DNA of 64,000 bases from CAVSVP01 sp963731125. Lineage in GTDB: Bacteria; Pseudomonadota; Gammaproteobacteria; Competibacterales; Competibacteraceae. Positions 61,630 to 64,000 of this stretch are shown here, piece after piece. The position numbers were made by a program, and so were the translations under genes. The stretch spans positions 434,001 through 498,000 of the forward strand of contig CAVSVP010000008.1 in assembly GCA_963731125.1 (NCBI GenBank), in the 5' to 3' direction. Under the pieces are notes generated by a model. That model was not told the origin of the DNA and ran no database searches. It saw only the letters and a program-made list of their open reading frames with translations. How positions within the stretch are numbered: the stretch's first letter is position 1; every line of letters starts with the position of its first letter.

Positions 61630-62772
61630 TCAGCGGGATTGCAGATCCTCTTCGATAAACCGCACCGTTGCTTCCAGTAAAACCTCTCGTGGGAAGGCAT
61701 TGTGGTTTATCAGCGTAGCCGCCAATAGCGGGAATTCACGGGAGAAAGGTAAGGCAACGGCCCAGTGATCCGCCTTGGCAAAGCCCAATAGCGTACTGCC
61801 TGGAATAATCGCATCGCTAAAAATCACCTGACTGTCATTGCGCGGGTCTACTTGGCCGAGTTGCCAATAGCTGGGCCGTAGAATTAAGGAAATCTCGGTC
61901 CTATGGGCAAAGCTGGGCAAGGAAAAATAGGCAATGGTTGCCGGTAACCGATGCCGGGATAACCAAGTTCGCCTTACCGACCGGCGCAGACTGACAATTC
62001 CGCCGTGATCGCCGGGTGGGCAGGTGGGAATCATAATTTTGTATAACCAACGCAGTAAGGGATCGGGTACCTGATCCGCCAGAGGAGTGCCTTTAACAAC
62101 GCCGGCGACACTGACCACCGCCGCCGCCTGATGGTGAAGCTCGGGATAAGCGACTAACGCTTCTAGAATATCGGCTATGCCCTTGGAGTAACCGATGAGA
62201 ATCCACTTTTCGTGGTTGGGATAGGCGAGCAAAGCGTTACGTATCTGTTTGGCATTATAGGTACTGCTGGAGCGCCCGCTGACCTGGACTAGTCCCGTTC
62301 GATAACCGTGTTGTCGCAAATGGGCGAGGGCATAGGAAAACGGGCTGATCCACCGGGTAATACATTCGCCGAAAATGCCGGGCACGACAATCACACGCAG
62401 CCGGCGTTTCGCCTGAACCGGCCGTAGCGGACGATCGGTTAACGAAGCCACCTCGGAAAAGTGCCAAAGCGCCTCCTCACAGGGACGATCATCCGGCAGC
62501 CGATAACCATGATCGTTGCGAATCGCGCAATACAACTCGCGAAAGCGGCTGCGGGCGTCCCGCACCTTGACCGGCAGAGTCGGCTCTGGAAGTGGCGGCG
62601 TAGTAGGGGAGGGCGCAAAATCGCACCCCATCAGTGTCATCGCCGCCAAGACGGAAAACCACCGCCACCAAACGCAGACAGGAAAGATCGCGAGGGTAAG
62701 CGAACGGTCGTGCTGTTGCGAGTCATTAGCAAGGGTTGCAGTCGGTTGCTTCGAGGTAACGTTACAGTCCAA
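61630..62772 (-). CDS. Lipase-like alpha/beta hydrolase, probable lipoprotein
   Basis: The reading frame is open from 62772 (TTG) and the true start is unclear. A hydrophobic segment WRWFSVLAAMTLMGC ending in a lipobox-like LMGC suggests a lipoprotein with mature Cys near residue 50. The hydrolase core shows VIVVPGIFGECITRW (oxyanion region), ILIGYSKGIADILEAL with nucleophile Ser in GYSKG, and late KADHWAVALPF where the catalytic His is expected. Overlap of 11 bp with the DUF1439 gene suggests translational coupling. Substrate unknown. Confidence 0.72.
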   Translation of the reverse strand: MDCNVTSKQPTATLANDSQQHDRSLTLAIFPVCVWWRWFSVLAAMTLMGCDFAPSPTTPPLPEPTLPVKVRDARSRFRELYCAIRNDHGYRLPDDRPCEEALWHFSEVASLTDRPLRPVQAKRRLRVIVVPGIFGECITRWISPFSYALAHLRQHGYRTGLVQVSGRSSSTYNAKQIRNALLAYPNHEKWILIGYSKGIADILEALVAYPELHHQAAAVVSVAGVVKGTPLADQVPDPLLRWLYKIMIPTCPPGDHGGIVSLRRSVRRTWLSRHRLPATIAYFSLPSFAHRTEISLILRPSYWQLGQVDPRNDSQVIFSDAIIPGSTLLGFAKADHWAVALPFSREFPLLAATLINHNAFPREVLLEATVRFIEEDLQSR

Positions 62773-63340
62773 GTTCGATGAGGATCTTATCTTTTTTGAT
62801 GGTCATGGATTTCAACAGCAATTTGGCAAGCGAATGCCGGAACTTCGTGGTGTCCAGTTGATAGATAGGGGTCGTCGCAAACACTTTATCGAGCAATAGT
62901 CCAGTGACTGTCCGGGTGATACTTTGGTAATGGCTTGGCGCGCCATCGAGATGAAGGCGGCGAAGGTTGGGGTTCAATAGATAAAACCCGCTGGTTTCCC
63001 GATGATATTCCAGGCGGCCATCTACTAACCCCCGCCATTGAAAAGTCAAATCGCCGAGGGTGTGTAAACGGATGGTCAGTTCTACACCAATTCGGTTGGC
63101 TTCTTCGTCGAGTCTGACGACTGGATCCAATAGCCTGACGGTAAGCCAATAGTTTGTTTTTTCGATGGGAAATTGCCGGGACACTTTATGCTGAAGTTGC
63201 GATAGCGGTATGCTGAAGGTGTAGAAATGGGCGGCGGCCTTGCTTGCAGCCAAGAGAAAATGGCCCAGAACCTGTCGTTTTCGGGAACTCACTCTGTTGA
63301 TCCTCTGGTGACAAACGGCGCAGCTGATGCTTGATTGCAA
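62762..63340 (-). CDS. DUF1439-like protein
   Basis: 192 residues. Family features: IPLSQLQHKVSRQFPIEKTNYWLTVRLLDPVVRLDEEANRIGVELT matches the DUF1439 pattern (S..eLq..l...FP......v...L..P.v.L....nRv.l...), and LLLDKVFATTPIYQLD the end of the domain. DUF1439 proteins such as E. coli YceB are usually lipoproteins; here the N-terminus (MQSSISCAVCHQRINRV) is not an obvious signal, so the start may be further in. It overlaps the hydrolase gene downstream. Confidence 0.7.
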   Translation of the reverse strand: MQSSISCAVCHQRINRVSSRKRQVLGHFLLAASKAAAHFYTFSIPLSQLQHKVSRQFPIEKTNYWLTVRLLDPVVRLDEEANRIGVELTIRLHTLGDLTFQWRGLVDGRLEYHRETSGFYLLNPNLRRLHLDGAPSHYQSITRTVTGLLLDKVFATTPIYQLDTTKFRHSLAKLLLKSMTIKKDKILIELGL

Positions 63341-63462
63341 ATAGGCTAATCTCTTAGGGAATTTCCGAAAATACTTTTGTTAGACGGGACTCCAGGTATC
63401 TACTGCAAACCCGGATTTCGCTAACGCTTCATCCAGGCTACAGGAAGATTGCATAGTCCATA

Positions 63463-63999
63463 TCAATAAAAGCGCAACGCTTCCTCATGAAAACTCAGAT
63501 GCTCGGCGCCGCTGTATACGAGTTGCCAACGTCCCGCTTGATAAACGAGTTTGTTGAGCGCGCACATTCTGCAGTCAAAGCCGTCGGTTAACGCGGTTAA
63601 ACCAGTGATCAATCCGGCAACGGAAGCTCCATGGCCCACAAATAACAGATTAGCTTCACCGTGTTCCACGATAGCATGTGCTGCCCGTTGGCAGCGTGCA
63701 AAGGTAATGCTGTTGTGGTATTCAGGATAGGTCGGTCGCAATAGCGAGCAGTAATTAATGTCGATCGTCGGATAATTCTGTTGCAACCTATCTGCCGCAA
63801 GTAAATCCGGCTCGCTTTCATACCACTCCGGCTTGAGGGCTTCGCAAATTCCGTGTTCGATGCGGACTTGCACTTCTAGAATGTCGGCGATGATATGGGC
63901 CGTTTGTACCGTGCGCAGAAAAGGAGAGGCGTAAACCACTGAGATGTTTTCTTCTTTGAGGCGTCGGCCCGTTTCTCCAGCCTGCTGAAAGCCTTCCCG
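63463..63999 (-). CDS. Histidine phosphatase (phosphoglycerate-mutase-like), 5' end outside window
   Basis: Open to the right edge; the visible part begins REGFQQAGETGRRLKEENIS, and the N-terminal RHGE motif is outside. Family marks seen: VVYASPFLRTVQTAHIIADIL, the acid/base region ICEALKPEWYESEPDLLA, and the second catalytic His in LLFVGHGASVAGLI. Acts on phosphoesters. The long insert with PTYPEYHNSITF matches the Sts-1/UBASH3-like and related branch found widely in bacteria. Substrate unknown. Confidence 0.8.
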   Translation of the reverse strand, partial: REGFQQAGETGRRLKEENISVVYASPFLRTVQTAHIIADILEVQVRIEHGICEALKPEWYESEPDLLAADRLQQNYPTIDINYCSLLRPTYPEYHNSITFARCQRAAHAIVEHGEANLLFVGHGASVAGLITGLTALTDGFDCRMCALNKLVYQAGRWQLVYSGAEHLSFHEEALRFY

Positions 64000-64000
64000 G

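Noticed and set aside
1..64000. rRNA, tRNA or other structured housekeeping RNA genes
   Set aside because: None recognised by eye; a dedicated tRNA or covariance-model scan was not possible here.

Overview
The window looks like a chromosomal segment of a gammaproteobacterium. I infer this from the gene families (opp, cusBA, htrA, sixA, integron integrase) and mid-to-high GC; the mix of caspase/CHAT proteins and many insertion sequences would suit a Chromatiales/Nitrosococcus-like genome. The species cannot be fixed from sequence alone. No rRNA, tRNA or CRISPR array was recognised.

Left part (1-29.7 kb): a proton P-type ATPase running off the left edge, then a dead cytochrome bd oxidase operon. 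cydA carries an IS with an 8-bp target duplication, that IS carries a 154-bp MITE, and cydB has two frameshifts and a stop. Next come a DedA-PAP2-LssY fusion, a Met/Gly/Tyr-repeat periplasmic protein, a Na+/H+ antiporter, an HtrA protease, a CHAP-domain protein, a caspase-hydrolase fusion and ExoD. A small protein then precedes a CHAT-NTPase-TPR gene that is broken by a 500-bp internal piece of an IS4-type transposase gene. Around 24-25 kb lies gene debris (trpF-like, a REP-associated transposase with its REP palindromes, a TPR fragment). DUF6064, a Tat-exported aldo/keto reductase and oppAB follow. oppC is cut off after its first codons.

Middle part (29.7-55.4 kb): I read this as a degenerate chromosomal integron. 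A truncated, frameshifted integron integrase (intI) lies at 55110 on the + strand. To its left most genes are small, unrelated, single-function genes on the - strand (MarR, rhodanese, PhzF, VOC, SDRs, PaiB, HxlR, Gfo/Idh, GNAT, DCC, SixA, nuclease/phosphatase, DODA, CPBP, DUF1330), separated in several places by attC-like sites (RYYYAAC...GTTRRRY). Stop codons lie inside R'' boxes and start codons 7-80 bp after R' boxes, the usual cassette geometry. The array has been attacked repeatedly: an IS4 element at 32.8 kb, a Tn5-like IS4 element at 45.7 kb, a 700-bp ORF-less group II intron exactly in an attC R' box, a 2.3-kb group II intron with an RT/HNH protein, an IS with TATTT duplication, and an IS630 element itself hit by an IS5 element.

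Right part (55.4-64 kb): a - strand copper/silver-type efflux operon (Cys/His-rich small protein, cusB, cusA, TlpA-like thioredoxin), then a DUF6116 membrane protein, a lipase-like hydrolase, a DUF1439 protein and a histidine phosphatase running off the right edge.
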